Source of the DNA: Ianthella basta
Lineage: Eukaryota; Porifera; Demospongiae; Verongiida; Ianthellidae
Direction: 5' to 3'
DNA length: 64,000 bases
NCBI GenBank assembly: GCA_964019415.1
Contig: OZ025870.1
Location: 8,275,915 to 8,339,914, forward strand
Shown here: piece after piece, positions 63,921-64,000 of the stretch
How positions within the stretch are numbered: position 1 is the stretch's first letter
How the letters are laid out: every line of letters begins with the position of its first letter
The notes under the pieces: generated by a model
Told to the model about the DNA's origin: nothing
The model's database searches: none
Seen by the model: only the letters and a program-made list of their open reading frames with translations
Made by a program: the position numbers and the translations under genes

Positions 63921-64000
63921 ACTTGATTGTTACTTGTTTGTTTATTGGTACATCATTTGGTACATTGTCATTGTATAGATAATCACATTAATTTATGCAT

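Overview
The window is eukaryotic. It has spliced genes with GT-AG introns, many microsatellites, and several classes of retroelement and DNA transposon. A marine sponge (demosponge) or similar early-branching animal is the best guess. The grounds are GCTA-rich simple repeats, hammerhead-bearing Penelope-like elements, a SAP-SWIM-YqaJ transposon protein, and an ankyrin protein with death-fold N-termini. This is inference from protein and repeat style, not a match to a named genome.

The core is a pair of paralogous plus-strand genes. Gene 1 (7424-37996) can be read as 20 exons whose lengths sum to 3795 nt, an open frame of 1264 codons. Its order is CARD-like domain, linker, second CARD-like domain, a 289-residue module of unknown function (called module X here), about 17 ankyrin repeats, and a short tail. 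Fifteen of the repeats come from five tandem copies of one exon pair (204 nt + 99 nt). Gene 2 (from 42135, still open at its last recognised exon at 55713) has the same module X, linker and first two ankyrin exons. Its N-terminus is different: low-complexity linkers and a death-like domain replace the CARDs. All N-terminal cassettes are phase 1-1, all ankyrin exons are phase 0-0, and the module X exon (phase 1 to 0) joins the two. The design suggests scaffold or receptor proteins of innate immunity or cell death; that role is inferred from domains.

Region by region: 1-7.2 kb holds simple repeats, possible minus-strand exon fragments, an intronless broken copy of methylthioribose-1-phosphate isomerase (4589-5334) and a 28-bp minisatellite just upstream of gene 1. 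The introns of gene 1 (8-38 kb) carry a Penelope-like remnant, hammerhead-ribozyme cores, a tRNA-like SINE head, three terminal-inverted-repeat elements flanked by TA, a 115-bp-arm foldback element, THAP fragments and a decayed minus-strand gene. At 38.5-40 kb lies a broken non-LTR reverse transcriptase. The large intron of gene 2 (42.6-48.5 kb) holds a decayed DNA transposon with a THAP/DDE_Tnp_4 transposase (plus) and a convergent SAP-SWIM-YqaJ protein (minus), resembling the ISL2EU type. Downstream are a LINE relic (59.4-61.2 kb), a TIR element (61.5-62.2 kb) and, on the minus strand, a 5'-truncated Penelope-like element (62.3-63.9 kb) with an almost intact reverse transcriptase, a frameshifted GIY-YIG domain and a hammerhead core.

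The strongest leads are the phase-coded cassette architecture of the paralogue pair, the unnamed module X, and the hammerhead motifs, one of which sits between the arms of an inverted repeat.
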